Shown: positions 8,965-18,064 of the stretch, piece after piece | Layout of the letters: each line of letters opens with the position of its first letter | Position numbering within the stretch: position 1 is the stretch's first letter | DNA from: an uncultured Alphaproteobacteria bacterium | GTDB lineage: Bacteria; Pseudomonadota; Alphaproteobacteria; Rickettsiales; Midichloriaceae | Reading direction: 5' to 3' | NCBI GenBank assembly: GCA_903887235.1 | Contig: CAISOX010000076.1 | Coordinates: forward strand, 1-50,807 | Length of the DNA: 50,807 nucleotides | Notes under the pieces: generated by a model | Databases searched by the model: none | What the model was told of the DNA's origin: nothing | What the model saw: the letters and a program-made list of their open reading frames with translations, nothing else | Position numbers and translations under genes: made by a program

Positions 8965-9203
8965 TTACTATAATAAATACTTTATATTAGTTATATATGT
9001 ATTGTTAGTTTGGTTAGTTTAACATTTATTAACATTTAAAGCTAATAAAAGTCGCAAATATGCATGTGAATACATGATATGTTATTATTAACAAACATAA
9101 TATAATAACTAATAAAATTTTATAAAAGTTAACAAAAAATATAATAACATTAAACTAACAAATAACTAACATAAGAGTGGCAAGGTATTTTAGGAAATTG
9201 ATA
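8965..9203. other. Candidate chromosomal replication origin (hemE-linked oriC)
   Basis: This 239-base gap upstream of hemE holds no gene and is extremely AT-rich. It has two copies of TTATTAACA (9026-9034 and 9085-9093), which resemble AT-rich DnaA boxes. It also has several TTAA half sites (9019, 9029, 9036, 9129, 9150), which recall CtrA sites, though none has the exact TTAA-N7-TTAA spacing. An imperfect inverted repeat flanks the core: gttagtttggttagttt at 9004-9020 against the arm at 9152-9170. Position beside hemE is a known origin location in alphaproteobacteria including Rickettsia. Repeats are seen; the function is inferred. Confidence 0.55.
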
Positions 9204-10091
9204 TTAATCATTTTGTTTATTATTAGAAAAAAAGTTGTAATTGAATTCGGCGCCAAAGATAAAAATAATGCTACAGAAATAGAAGTAAAGTAAAGCAATA
9301 ATAACACCAACAATACTGCCATAAATTACATTTAATTGAGAAAAAGTAGATAAATAATACATAAACAAACGAGTAAATATATTCCAAAAAAGAAGTACTA
9401 AAATTGCACCTGGTATGTTGCTAAAAATGGTTTGCTTTTTATTAGGTAGAAAAAAATAAAGAAATAAAATCAGAAAAAATCCACAAAGGATGGTAATGAT
9501 ATCTCTTAATAATCTAGTTTCTTGCTCAAGAGCAAGATAATAATGAGAGTCTTTTAAATGAAATAGAGTAAATAAGTTTGATTTTAAAGAAGGGAATATT
9601 CCAAAAGAGAACATTATAAAAATAGTTAAAAATATCAACACTATAAACTCTATAATACTAATAAATCGCCGAAATAAATAGGAAGGAGGATGAATAACCC
9701 TGTTTGCTTTATTTAAAATTGTTCTAATTGCTTCAAATATAGAAGAAGCAGTCCAAATTGCAGTAAATATAGCGAGGGTTAGCAAGCTATTTGGTGGAGC
9801 ATTAGTAATTTCATGAATTCTTGGCTTTAAAAAATAAATTAAATTATCAAATGTAATTTCAGTATTATCTGAAAGAGAGGAGATTATTTGTTCTAATAAA
9901 TTTATGGGAATAATGAATTTCATAGTTGCCATAAGAAAGAATAAGAAGGGGAAAATAGAGAGCATAAGTAAGAATGATAGATATCCAGCGTGTTCTATAC
10001 CATCATGTGCTATTGTGTCTTCAATAGATTTGTAAAAACATAAAAAAAATTTTTTTGTTAAGTTAATTGTTTTTTTCAATAAGGGCAACAT
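9204..10091 (-). CDS. yihY: YihY/BrkB family inner-membrane protein
   Basis: A 295-residue polytopic membrane protein of the YihY/BrkB family, once misnamed ribonuclease BN. It shows about six hydrophobic segments, the early family signature AGYLSFLLMLSIFPFLFFL near residue 37, a middle WTASSIFEAIRTILNKA and the C-terminal YGSIVGVIIALLYFYFCS. Its molecular role is not settled. The start overlaps folD by 29 bases in another frame, so it ends an fnr-folD-yihY unit; a later start is possible but would cut into the N-terminal amphipathic part. The tail is polar (FFSNNKQND). Confidence 0.88.
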   Translation of the reverse strand: MLPLLKKTINLTKKFFLCFYKSIEDTIAHDGIEHAGYLSFLLMLSIFPFLFFLMATMKFIIPINLLEQIISSLSDNTEITFDNLIYFLKPRIHEITNAPPNSLLTLAIFTAIWTASSIFEAIRTILNKANRVIHPPSYLFRRFISIIEFIVLIFLTIFIMFSFGIFPSLKSNLFTLFHLKDSHYYLALEQETRLLRDIITILCGFFLILFLYFFLPNKKQTIFSNIPGAILVLLFWNIFTRLFMYYLSTFSQLNVIYGSIVGVIIALLYFYFCSIIFIFGAEFNYNFFSNNKQND

Positions 10092-10947
10092 CGCTAGATA
10101 AATTATTTTGTATTAAAAACAGCTTTAAAGTGTTAAGTAGTAAATTTGCAACAGTTAGTGGCCCAATACCACCGGGAACAGGAGTAATAAAAGATGTAGT
10201 ATTTTTAACACTTTCAAAATCAACATCACCTACAAGTTTATTATTAACTCTACTAATTCCAACGTCAATGACAAATGAGTTTTTTTTGACCCAATCTGCT
10301 TTTACTAAATTAGGTACACCTGTTGCTACAATCAATATATCAGCTAATGAACATTCTTCTTTTATATTTATCGTTTTAGAATGTACTACTGTAACGGTAC
10401 AATTTTCTTTTATTAAAATCGATGCCAAAGGGCGCCCTACAATAATTGATCTGCCAATGATTACTGCTTTTTTACCAGATAACTCTTTGAGATATTTTTT
10501 TAGGATATACAATATGCTTTGTGGAGTACATGGCATAATTTGTGATTTCCAGTGATTTAACAGTCCTGTATTGTAAATACCAAAAGCATCAACATCTTTT
10601 CTATAGTCAATATTTTCAAATACAATTTGCTCATCTAGGTGATTTGGCAATGGTAATTGCACTAATATACCTGTAATATCTGGTCGCTCATTTAGTGTGG
10701 TAATTATTTCACACAGTTTCTTATTACCTATGTCCTCGCTAAATGTTAGTAATTCTGTATTTATACCTACATTTTCAGCAGCTTTTAACTTAGCATTAAC
10801 GTACACTTTACTTGCAGAGTTATCTCCAATTAATACTGTTGCAATTTTTGGACGCTTCTTAATAATTTCAAATTTTTCCGCAACTTCTTTTTTTATAGAG
10901 AAAAGGAGCTCTTCAGCTATCAGTTTTCCATTTATTATGTATGTCAT
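10063..10947 (-). CDS. folD: Bifunctional methylene-THF dehydrogenase / methenyl-THF cyclohydrolase
   Basis: FolD interconverts 5,10-methylene-, methenyl- and 10-formyl-tetrahydrofolate with NADP in the cytosol. Its products feed formyl-Met-tRNA, purine and thymidylate synthesis, and TrmFO in this window. Signatures: SKVYVNAKLKAAENVGI with the catalytic Lys, GILVQLPLPNHLD, KDVDAFG, AVIIGRSIIVGRPLA (NADP site) and the C-terminal TPVPGGIGPLTVANLL. The length of 294 is normal. Its ATG overlaps the fnr stop as ATGA, so translation is coupled. Confidence 0.96.
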   Translation of the reverse strand: MTYIINGKLIAEELLFSIKKEVAEKFEIIKKRPKIATVLIGDNSASKVYVNAKLKAAENVGINTELLTFSEDIGNKKLCEIITTLNERPDITGILVQLPLPNHLDEQIVFENIDYRKDVDAFGIYNTGLLNHWKSQIMPCTPQSILYILKKYLKELSGKKAVIIGRSIIVGRPLASILIKENCTVTVVHSKTINIKEECSLADILIVATGVPNLVKADWVKKNSFVIDVGISRVNNKLVGDVDFESVKNTTSFITPVPGGIGPLTVANLLLNTLKLFLIQNNLSSDVALIEKNN

Positions 10948-11945
10948 ATGTTACTGGGTAATCCTTTGGTAGTAGAGTGTTCGAAGTGCAAAGGAACATT
11001 TGGATTAATATAGCTATAAGCGCTGTGACATGCTCTTGCAGATTCGGCAAAACCAGTTAATATCAATTTTAATTTCCCAGGATAAGTGCATATGTCTCCA
11101 ACTGCGTAAATTCCATTTAAATTGGTTTTCATTGATTCAGGATTAACTTCTATGTGCTTATTTATTATTGAAAGATTCCAGCAATTAATAGGGCCGATAT
11201 TCATTGCCATTCCAAAAAAAGGAAGTAAGTAATCTGATTTTAAGAGTTTAATATTATTGTCTAGGTCTTTAACTTCTACTTCACTTAATATCCCACCTTT
11301 TCCTTTTAATTTGCTAAGTTGATATGGAGTAATTAATTCTATATGGCCATTTTCTGTCAGGCGATTTATTTCTTCAACGGTTTTAGGAGCTGCTCTGAAA
11401 TTATTTCTTCTATGAACTATATATACTTTTTTTGCAATACCACTTGCTAATATAACAGCCCAGTCCAATGCAGAATCTCCTCCTCCTGCAATAGTGACAG
11501 TTTTATTTTTAAAGGTGCTTTTATTTTTTATGTGATAAAGGACGCTAATGTTCTCAAAATCCTGAATATTTTCAATAGGGGGTTTTCTTACCTCGAAAGT
11601 TCCACCTCCTGCAGCGATAATTATGGTTTTCGCTTTTATCAAACTTTTTGACGTTGATACTTCCCAATATCCATCTTTTTTTGTTATGCTGTTACACTGT
11701 TGATCTAAGTAGTATTGCGCTTTAAAAGGCTCTGCTTGTTTTGTAAGATTCTCTATTAACTTTTCTGCACTTATTGATGGATATCCGGCAATGTCATATA
11801 TAGGTTTTTCTGCATAAAGCGCACTACACTGGCCACCTGAAAAGCCAAGTGTATCAATTATGCAACTCTTTAATCCCAGCATTCCAGCTTGAAATATACT
11901 AAAGATACCAACAGGACCAGCTCCTATAATCGCAATATCGTATAT
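10944..11945 (-). CDS. Thioredoxin-reductase-like ferredoxin-NADP(+) reductase with no standard start codon
   Basis: This FAD/NAD(P) flavoprotein of the YumC type moves electrons between NADPH and ferredoxin. The FAD motif DIAIIGAGPVGIFSIFQAG lies upstream of the first in-frame ATG (11882) and is in frame with it. The rest has GGQCSALYAEKPIYDI, a second nucleotide motif TIAGGGDSALDWAVILA and the C-terminal GIYAVGDICTYPGKLKLI. No ATG, GTG or TTG precedes the FAD motif in this frame: stops (TAG) lie at 11957-11955 and 11951-11949. An ATA at 11945 stands exactly where homologues have Met, six bases after an AGGAG. So the gene either starts at ATA or has just lost its start. Starting at 11882 would delete the FAD motif. 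folD follows with a 4-base overlap. Confidence 0.85.
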   Translation of the reverse strand: MYDIAIIGAGPVGIFSIFQAGMLGLKSCIIDTLGFSGGQCSALYAEKPIYDIAGYPSISAEKLIENLTKQAEPFKAQYYLDQQCNSITKKDGYWEVSTSKSLIKAKTIIIAAGGGTFEVRKPPIENIQDFENISVLYHIKNKSTFKNKTVTIAGGGDSALDWAVILASGIAKKVYIVHRRNNFRAAPKTVEEINRLTENGHIELITPYQLSKLKGKGGILSEVEVKDLDNNIKLLKSDYLLPFFGMAMNIGPINCWNLSIINKHIEVNPESMKTNLNGIYAVGDICTYPGKLKLILTGFAESARACHSAYSYINPNVPLHFEHSTTKGLPSNI

Positions 11946-12090
11946 AACCTACTCCTAAATAAATTTAGATTAAGTATAAGTAATATAAATAATCAGATTG
12001 TTCAATATTATAAATGCCAATGTTAGATAAAAATAAAAAAGGAATCTAATAATAATATGATAATAATAAGGAGATACACTTCAGGTTGTA

Positions 12091-12951
12091 TTATTTCCAT
12101 CTATTATGAAACCAAAACCATTGTTCTGGATAATTTCTTATCCAGTTCTCAAGTATTTTGTTTATTCTTTCTGTGATTGTATATTTTGTGTCAAATTCCT
12201 GTATTTTTAGAGGCTCATAAAAATTAGCTGTATAACTTGAAGAGCCTGTTTTTATAATATTTACAGCAATAATTGGCACTTTGTATTTTAGGGCAATGTT
12301 AGCTGGTAGTGCGGTAGTCATAGCATGTTTATTAAAAAAGGGTACACTAATGCCATCGTCCATTCTTTGATCAATCATTATCCCTACAACTTCATTATTA
12401 TTGAGTGCCTTAATTATTTTTTTTACGCCTATGTTTCCCTTTGGGATTAAGTTAATTTTATAAACCTCCCTTATTTTATTGATTAAATTATTGGTGTAAG
12501 GATTGTTCGATGGTCTGTATACTAAATTTAACTTAATATTATATTCTTTTGCTATTCTACTAATTAATTCCCAATTACCAATATGCCCAGAAACGATGAT
12601 TGCTCTCGAAAGAGGTAAGTTTTTTTCACCTTTAATAGTTACTCTTTCCAAAAACTCTTTTTTAGGCATTTTATACCAATGTGGTATTTCGCCTATTACA
12701 GAACCAAAATGCTTCCAAGTATTAATGAGTATTTTTTTTCGGTGTTCATTTGTTAAATGCGGCAAACACATTTTTATATTCTGTGCGGCAATATTATTTT
12801 CTTTAATAAAATTACTAATGAACACAACAATAATCGCGCCTATTTTTGATGAAGATTCTATACTCAAGGATTTAAAAAAAAAGTAGAATAAATAAGCGAA
12901 AAATGCCTCTATAATATATCTAAGCTTTTTCTTAAATGAAATAGCCTTCAT
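12091..12951 (-). CDS. lpxL: Lipid A lauroyl/myristoyl acyltransferase family (LpxL/HtrB)
   Basis: Members of this family add secondary acyl chains to the lipid A precursor at the inner membrane. The 286-residue protein has one N-terminal hydrophobic segment (about 15-48) and the catalytic HX4E motif in SGHIGNWEL (His123, Glu128), followed by VYRPSNNPYTN and the MIDQRMDDGISVPFF block. The C-terminal WIRNYPEQWFWFHNRWK is also typical. The start overlaps the hit gene by 4 bases (ATGA). Which acyl position or chain length it uses cannot be told. It suggests this organism keeps a lipid A pathway. Confidence 0.9.
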   Translation of the reverse strand: MKAISFKKKLRYIIEAFFAYLFYFFFKSLSIESSSKIGAIIVVFISNFIKENNIAAQNIKMCLPHLTNEHRKKILINTWKHFGSVIGEIPHWYKMPKKEFLERVTIKGEKNLPLSRAIIVSGHIGNWELISRIAKEYNIKLNLVYRPSNNPYTNNLINKIREVYKINLIPKGNIGVKKIIKALNNNEVVGIMIDQRMDDGISVPFFNKHAMTTALPANIALKYKVPIIAVNIIKTGSSSYTANFYEPLKIQEFDTKYTITERINKILENWIRNYPEQWFWFHNRWK

Positions 12952-13325
12952 TTTATTGCGTGATGCTTATCAGCAGTTATTAATGGGCCTAGAGCTTTAC
13001 CAGCAATGATATGTATATGAAAATGTTCCACAGTTTGCATAGCGTCTTTTCCATGATTTGTTATTAATCTATACCCAGATTTGTTGATTTTGAGTTTATC
13101 AGCGATCATTTGGATAGAAGCAAAAAAAGATAGAAATTGATCTGTAGATGCTTTTTGTACAAAATCCTCAAACGACCTGAATTCTCCTTTTGGAATCGCT
13201 AATAAATGGATTGGAGCAGATGGATTTATATCATGAAAAATTAAAGTATGTTCATCCTCATGTACCATTTTACAAGGTACTTCTTTTTTTATAATTTTTG
13301 CAAAAATATTAGCTTTATTGTACAT
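12948..13325 (-). CDS. HIT family nucleotide-binding hydrolase
   Basis: A 125-residue histidine-triad protein of the HinT branch, which hydrolyses adenosine phosphoramidates or related nucleotides. Markers are FAKIIKKEVPCKMVHED at the start, IFHDINPSAPIHLLAIPK, and the triad HFHIHIIAG with His101, 103 and 105. The triad is complete. It is the first gene of a hit-lpxL pair and lies about 75 bases downstream of the tmRNA gene on the same strand. Confidence 0.92.
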   Translation of the reverse strand: MYNKANIFAKIIKKEVPCKMVHEDEHTLIFHDINPSAPIHLLAIPKGEFRSFEDFVQKASTDQFLSFFASIQMIADKLKINKSGYRLITNHGKDAMQTVEHFHIHIIAGKALGPLITADKHHAIK

Positions 13326-13399
13326 AACAAATTTAAAAATTTAGGTTTAGCATAATTTAGATATGCATTGACATCGTCATTCTTCGCTTATGTAGGTTT

Positions 13400-13735
13400 T
13401 ATACTACACTTTGCTCATCACTCCTTGTCACTACCTATCTGACCCCTCGAGCTATATGGGATTTTCTGTTGCCCGGCAATCCCAAACCGCGTTTAATGAA
13501 TATTAAGCCTTAAGCAGCTAGTGCAAAAGCTTGATTTTCATTAGCAGGTACAAACTGTTTGTTTGCAATTATAATAGTGATCTTTTACAGGAATCACCCT
13601 GAGCAAAACTACTTCTTTTAATGCATGTCGATACTAATTTCGTCCCCATAAAATATTGGTGGAGACGTCGGGTACCGCCCCCGAGTCCAAAACATCTATT
13701 TCAAGTAGAGTTTATTACTATAGCCTTACAGCAAC
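13400..13735 (-). ncRNA. ssrA: Transfer-messenger RNA (tmRNA), permuted two-piece type
   Basis: The minus strand carries the acceptor part first, with a T-arm TCGGG-GGCGGTA-CCCGA, then CGTCTCC-A-CCA ending at 13657. After a 9-base spacer comes the coding part, starting GGGGACGAAATTAG at 13647. CGTCTCC and GGGGACG form a seven-pair acceptor stem (one G-U). The coding part holds the tag frame GCT...TAA at 13545-13510, encoding ANENQAFALAA. This circular permutation is the alphaproteobacterial form, which matures into two RNAs. tmRNA rescues stalled ribosomes with SmpB and tags the peptides for proteolysis. The outer limits of both pieces are estimates. Confidence 0.93.
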
Positions 13736-13913
13736 TGTCATTATAGCAATTTAAAAGCGACATTGAAAGAAAAATATTATTAAAATAAAAATTGAAATAG
13801 ATAGAAATATGTGAGAATATAACACAACTATAGATTTTGTTATTAGGTATGTCCTATGAATTTTATTTACGTAATAAAAAGGTTAATTATTAGGGGAATA
13901 AATGAATTGAAAT

Positions 13914-14828
13914 ATGGTAAAGCAGTGTATAAATTATTCTTATGGAATATTTTTTACACTAGCATGGGTTGTATTTTTTGTTTTTAACATTTTTCATATA
14001 GATAATAAACTTTATAGTGAGGTTGCAATTGTATTTTGTATAGGCATATTATTTTTGATTACAGCTCTTCCTTATATTTTTACAATTAAATATGTAAAGA
14101 ATGGTGGTATAAACAAAGATGAGATTATAAAGAATTTTGTTGAGATGCTGATGCTTGAGTTAAGGGAACCGTTGTCATTTGCAAAATTGCAGTCAGAAAT
14201 TTTAAATGAAATATTGGTTAATATAGAAAAAAGAAAAACAGATGTTATTAACTTGGATGAACATTATCAATATTGCTTAAACAATAGAGATTATGATAGC
14301 TTTAAAAAAATAACTAAAATTTCTGGAGAAACTTCGCAGTACGGTATAGACTTAATTGAGAATTATACAATATCTTTTAGAGAGCCAGAATCGAATCATC
14401 AAGCTATTACAAAAGAATTTCCGATTAAGGGTGCTATAGATAAAGCTATTAAAATATGTTCAGTTCCATTTCCAGAAGTTAAAAATATAGAAATAGATAT
14501 AGAAGACTTTTGCGTAAAATCAAATTTTAATTATGTGAAACACGTAATGATTAATTTAATAAAAAATGCATATGTACACAATGGTAGGGATGTTAGGTTA
14601 AGAATTAACGGGAATAGAAAAGCATTATATATTACGGATTATGGCCAGGGCATTGAGAAAAACATGATTAAAAGTATATTTAATAAATTTTATTCAAGGC
14701 ATAGAGGTGGCGTAGGAATGGGTCTATATTTTTGTAGATATGCAATGGAGAAAATGGGAGGCTCAATTCAATGTGAATCTGTAGAAGGTCAATATACAAA
14801 ATTTATTTTGGATTTTTCAGGGGTGTAA
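13914..14828 (+). CDS. Histidine-kinase-like protein lacking the phospho-acceptor histidine
   Basis: A 304-residue protein with two N-terminal transmembrane segments (about 10-28 and 36-58), a dimerisation-like helix and a C-terminal HATPase domain. The ATP site is good: N box MINLIKNAYVHNG, G1 ITDYGQGIE, F box FNKFYSRH and G2 GGVGMGLYF. The H box, normally xHELRxPL, reads MLELREPL, so the histidine is Leu81 (codon CTT at 14154). No other His fits that place, and no receiver domain is attached. It may be a pseudokinase that works through another kinase, or a decayed sensor. The next gene is a ProP-like transporter on the same strand, 144 bases on. Sensor input is unknown. Confidence 0.78.
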   Translation: MVKQCINYSYGIFFTLAWVVFFVFNIFHIDNKLYSEVAIVFCIGILFLITALPYIFTIKYVKNGGINKDEIIKNFVEMLMLELREPLSFAKLQSEILNEILVNIEKRKTDVINLDEHYQYCLNNRDYDSFKKITKISGETSQYGIDLIENYTISFREPESNHQAITKEFPIKGAIDKAIKICSVPFPEVKNIEIDIEDFCVKSNFNYVKHVMINLIKNAYVHNGRDVRLRINGNRKALYITDYGQGIEKNMIKSIFNKFYSRHRGGVGMGLYFCRYAMEKMGGSIQCESVEGQYTKFILDFSGV

Positions 14829-14972
14829 AGTTATGAATTTAATTTTAGTAGTTTAAAAACGTTGATAAAAAAAAATTTTTTTTTCTAATTTAAAATAAAC
14901 AAATATTTAGTTGCTTTTGTTTGATGCGTATAGATAATCCACTTTAGGTAAGTAAGTAAAAATTTTGTATTA

Positions 14973-16220
14973 ATGGATAAAAAAAGAATTATAAGCTCTG
15001 CAATAATAGGGAATATTGTTGAATATTATGATTTTGGCATTTATGCAGTTTTTGCAGAGATTATAGGAAGACTGTTCTTTCCTAATTTCAGTGAATATGT
15101 ACAATTAATGTTTTCATTCGCTATATTTGCCATTGGGTTTTTTATGAGACCGCTAGGAGGGGTAGTTTTTGGACATATAGGTGATATTTTTGGTAGGAAA
15201 ATGGCATTGACCATATCAATAGTAGGTATGGGAGCTTCAACTTTATGTATCGGTATAATACCAATATATGATCAAATAGGTATATTTGCACCCATTCTAC
15301 TTACAATAATACGAATGTTTCAAGGTTTGTGTATTGGAGGAGAGGGAGCTGGCTCAGCGATTTTTATCATTGAGCATTTTGAAGAAAAAAAAGTTGGTTT
15401 GATTGGCAGTATCATAATGGCTTCAAATATAGCGGGCACCTTATTGGCGATAATAGTTGGAATTAGCATAGATTATTTTATTAAAATTGATGATTTTACA
15501 TGGAGGTATGGATTCTTATTAGGGGGATTAATGGGGCTTATAGGTTTGTATATGAGAAAAATGACTACAGAAACTCCAGTATTTGAAGATATGAAACTCA
15601 AAAAAAGGATCGCAAAATTTCCAATAATGGTAGTTCTAAAAGAAAAATGGCAAAATATTTTGATAATCGCGTCTTTTGCCAGTGTTGCAACATCAAGTAC
15701 CTATATGTTAAGAGGATTTTTTAATGTATATTTTACGGAAATAATTAGCCTCTCCAAAAATGACTCGTTATGTATTGTGGCGTTTGCTTTAACCACAGTG
15801 GTTATTGCATTGCCGTTATTTGGCTATTTAGCAGATAGAATTGGGTATAAAAAATATATCTATTCTGTAATTTTTATATATATTATTTTAATATTGCCGA
15901 TATTTAATAATATTATTAACAATATCAATAATATAACTAGTATTTACTCTAGTATATTTCTGTTAGGAATCTTAGTAGCATGTGTTGTTGCTCCATATTA
16001 TCCATTTGCAATAAAGTTTTTTAATCCGGAGTTAAGATATTCAGGTATTGCCTTGAGCTGGAATATGGGAAATGCACTATTTGGTGGTACAACGCCAATA
16101 ATTTCAACTTTTTTAGTTATGAAAATTGGCTATATTGCTCCTGCGTATTATCTAATGTTTACTGCATGTCTATTTTTAATAACAAGTTTTTTAAACAGAA
16201 AGTTTTTGGCTGAGCATTAA
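14973..16220 (+). CDS. MFS transporter of the proline/betaine (ProP, metabolite:H+ symporter) family
   Basis: A 415-residue, roughly 12-segment inner-membrane carrier. Family marks are IIGNIVEYYDFGIYAVFAE in helix 1, MRPLGGVVFGHIGDIFGRK in the loop between helices 2 and 3, and RMFQGLCIGGEGAGSAIFI in helix 4. ProP paralogues are abundant in Rickettsiales and are thought to import host osmolytes or metabolites; the substrate here is not predictable. It follows the histidine-kinase-like gene and is about 32 percent identical at best, by eye, to the second copy at 46247. Confidence 0.87.
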   Translation: MDKKRIISSAIIGNIVEYYDFGIYAVFAEIIGRLFFPNFSEYVQLMFSFAIFAIGFFMRPLGGVVFGHIGDIFGRKMALTISIVGMGASTLCIGIIPIYDQIGIFAPILLTIIRMFQGLCIGGEGAGSAIFIIEHFEEKKVGLIGSIIMASNIAGTLLAIIVGISIDYFIKIDDFTWRYGFLLGGLMGLIGLYMRKMTTETPVFEDMKLKKRIAKFPIMVVLKEKWQNILIIASFASVATSSTYMLRGFFNVYFTEIISLSKNDSLCIVAFALTTVVIALPLFGYLADRIGYKKYIYSVIFIYIILILPIFNNIINNINNITSIYSSIFLLGILVACVVAPYYPFAIKFFNPELRYSGIALSWNMGNALFGGTTPIISTFLVMKIGYIAPAYYLMFTACLFLITSFLNRKFLAEH

Positions 16221-16263
16221 ATTATCTGTACCTGTTTGAAAAAACTTGTTAAAGTTCATCTAT

Positions 16264-16350
16264 GCCTCTGTGGCGAAATGGTAGACGCGACAGACTCAAA
16301 ATCTGTTATCCTTTACGGATGTGCTGGTTCAAATCCTGCCAGAGGCACCA
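16264..16350 (+). tRNA. tRNA-Leu (CAA)
   Basis: An 87-base tRNA with encoded CCA. The acceptor stem pairs GCCTCTG with CAGAGGC, with discriminator A and terminal CCA at 16348-16350. The anticodon stem is ACAGA/TCTGT around the loop CTCAAAA, giving anticodon CAA. There is a long variable arm (ttatcctttacggat), as in class II leucine tRNAs, and a T-loop GGTTCAAATCC. Confidence 0.96.
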
Positions 16351-16525
16351 TTAAATTTACATAATTTAGCCAATATTCATTTATTTTGCCATTAAACTAT
16401 TGACGTGAAATGAAAATATAATTATCATGGGGGCATTCAATGACAGTGAGAATTTCTCGTGTAGCTTGAGGGCTTGGCGGGATTTTTATTCTAATTTTAA
16501 ATTTTATCAACAATAAAAAAACAAA

Positions 16526-18058
16526 ATGCAAGATAGAAATACAAACGATGTATCTACCAATACGATTGATTTAAGCAAAAAAGATGTAGAGGAAAATGCA
16601 CAAGCAGTTAATAAAGAAATTAAAATTGCAGAGAAACACACAACTATGAGGTTAAGAATTAATACTGATAAAGCTAGCTCAATAGCGAAAGAAAATACGG
16701 ATAATGACTTAATAGATGATACTGTAAAACAGGAAGTAAATATAAAACAGGAAGTAAATAATGAAGAAGATGAAATTTTAAGATTAAAAGATTTTAAGAC
16801 TAAAAATCCTAAGGAGCTTATTTTACTAGCAGAGTCACTTTTAGTAAAAAATCCGAATAATTTTAATAAACATGATTTGATATTTGCCATTTTAAAAGCA
16901 TATGCAGAAAAAGGTTGCAAAATAATGGGAGAAGGGGTCCTAGAGATTTTACCAGATGGTTACGGATTTTTAAGATCTCCAGAATCGAATTATATACCGT
17001 GTTCAGATGATGTATATATTTCGCCAAATCAAATTAGAAGGTTTGGCTTAAGAACAGGAGACACTGTAACAGGCCTAATGAGAGCTCCTAAAAAAGAGGA
17101 AAGATATTTCGCAATTACCAATGTGCAAACAATTAATTTTCAATCTACAGAAGGAAGCAAATATAGAGTTTTATTTGAGGATTTAACTCCACTTTATCCC
17201 GAAGAAAAAATTGCTTTAGAATTTTTAGATGGCACTAAAAGCACTTTAAGTGGTAGGGTGATAGATATCGTGTCACCGTTAGGTAAGGGGCAAAGGGCAT
17301 TAGTCGTCGCTCCTCCAAGAACAGGTAAAACAGTGCTGATGCAGAGTATAGCGCATGCAATAGCAAAAAATTACCCAGATATTTATCTAATTGTACTTTC
17401 AATAGGAGAAAGACCCGAGGAGGTAACGGATATGCTGAGATCTGTAAAAGGAGAAGTAGTGAGTTCTACTTTTGATGAGCCATCTCATAGGCATGTTCAA
17501 TTGGCAGAGATAGTAATAGAAAAAGCAAGAAGGTTAGTAGAGTCAAAAAAGGATGTAGTAGTGCTACTGGATTCTATCACTCGATTGGCTAGAGCGTACA
17601 ATGACATTGCTCCATCCTCAGGTAAAGTTTTAAGTGGAGGGGTAGATTCAAATGCTTTACAAAGGCCGAAGAAGTTTTTTGGAGCAGCTAGAAATATCGA
17701 AGAGGGGGGCTCTCTTACAATTATTGCAACGGCACTGGTAGAAACTGGGTCTAGAATGGATGAGGTAATTTTTGAAGAATTTAAAGGTACTGGGAATGCA
17801 GAAATTGTACTAGATAGAAAAATTGCAGATAAACGGGTTTTCCCAGCTATAGATATAGCAAAATCTGGTACGAGGAAGGAAGAATTATTGATTGATAAAG
17901 CTAATTTAGCTAAAGCTTGGGTAATTAGAAAAATACTTAACCCTATGAATACAACTGAAGCTGTAGAATTTTTAATCAATAAAATGAAATATTCAAAAAA
18001 TAATGATGAATTTTTTAAGCAGATGAATACTTACACTCCGAGCAAAAAACAAGAATAA
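16526..18058 (+). CDS. rho: Transcription termination factor Rho
   Basis: Rho is the hexameric RNA helicase that ends transcription of untranslated RNA. The 510 residues comprise a polar, Lys- and Glu-rich N-terminal extension (1-85) not needed by the family, the Rho N-terminal helical domain ([19 protein letters not shown]), the cold-shock-like RNA domain ([20 protein letters not shown]) and the ATPase with Walker A APPRTGKT (262-269), [15 protein letters not shown] and the C-terminal GTRKEELL. The extension contains an exact 18-base tandem duplication. The start has no clear Shine-Dalgarno; a later start inside the extension is possible. ispE follows after six bases, so the two form a unit. 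Confidence 0.96.
   Translation: MQDRNTNDVSTNTIDLSKKDVEENAQAVNKEIKIAEKHTTMRLRINTDKASSIAKENTDNDLIDDTVKQEVNIKQEVNNEEDEILRLKDFKTKNPKELILLAESLLVKNPNNFNKHDLIFAILKAYAEKGCKIMGEGVLEILPDGYGFLRSPESNYIPCSDDVYISPNQIRRFGLRTGDTVTGLMRAPKKEERYFAITNVQTINFQSTEGSKYRVLFEDLTPLYPEEKIALEFLDGTKSTLSGRVIDIVSPLGKGQRALVVAPPRTGKTVLMQSIAHAIAKNYPDIYLIVLSIGERPEEVTDMLRSVKGEVVSSTFDEPSHRHVQLAEIVIEKARRLVESKKDVVVLLDSITRLARAYNDIAPSSGKVLSGGVDSNALQRPKKFFGAARNIEEGGSLTIIATALVETGSRMDEVIFEEFKGTGNAEIVLDRKIADKRVFPAIDIAKSGTRKEELLIDKANLAKAWVIRKILNPMNTTEAVEFLINKMKYSKNNDEFFKQMNTYTPSKKQE
16725..16760 (+). repeat. 18-base tandem duplication in rho
   Basis: Two exact copies of taaaacaggaagtaaata lie head to tail at 16725-16742 and 16743-16760. 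In frame they encode [13 protein letters not shown] in the charged N-terminal extension of Rho. The length is a multiple of three, so the frame is kept. Confidence 0.95.
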
Positions 18059-18064
18059 CCTAAA

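Noticed and set aside
9001-9170. CRISPR-like array because of repeated gttagt and taacaaa units
   Set aside because: Repeats are short, irregular and not separated by constant spacers; better explained as origin motifs. No cas genes in the window.
16400-16422. TTGACG and TATAAT upstream of rho as a promoter
   Set aside because: The two boxes are only 11 bases apart, too close for a sigma-70 promoter.
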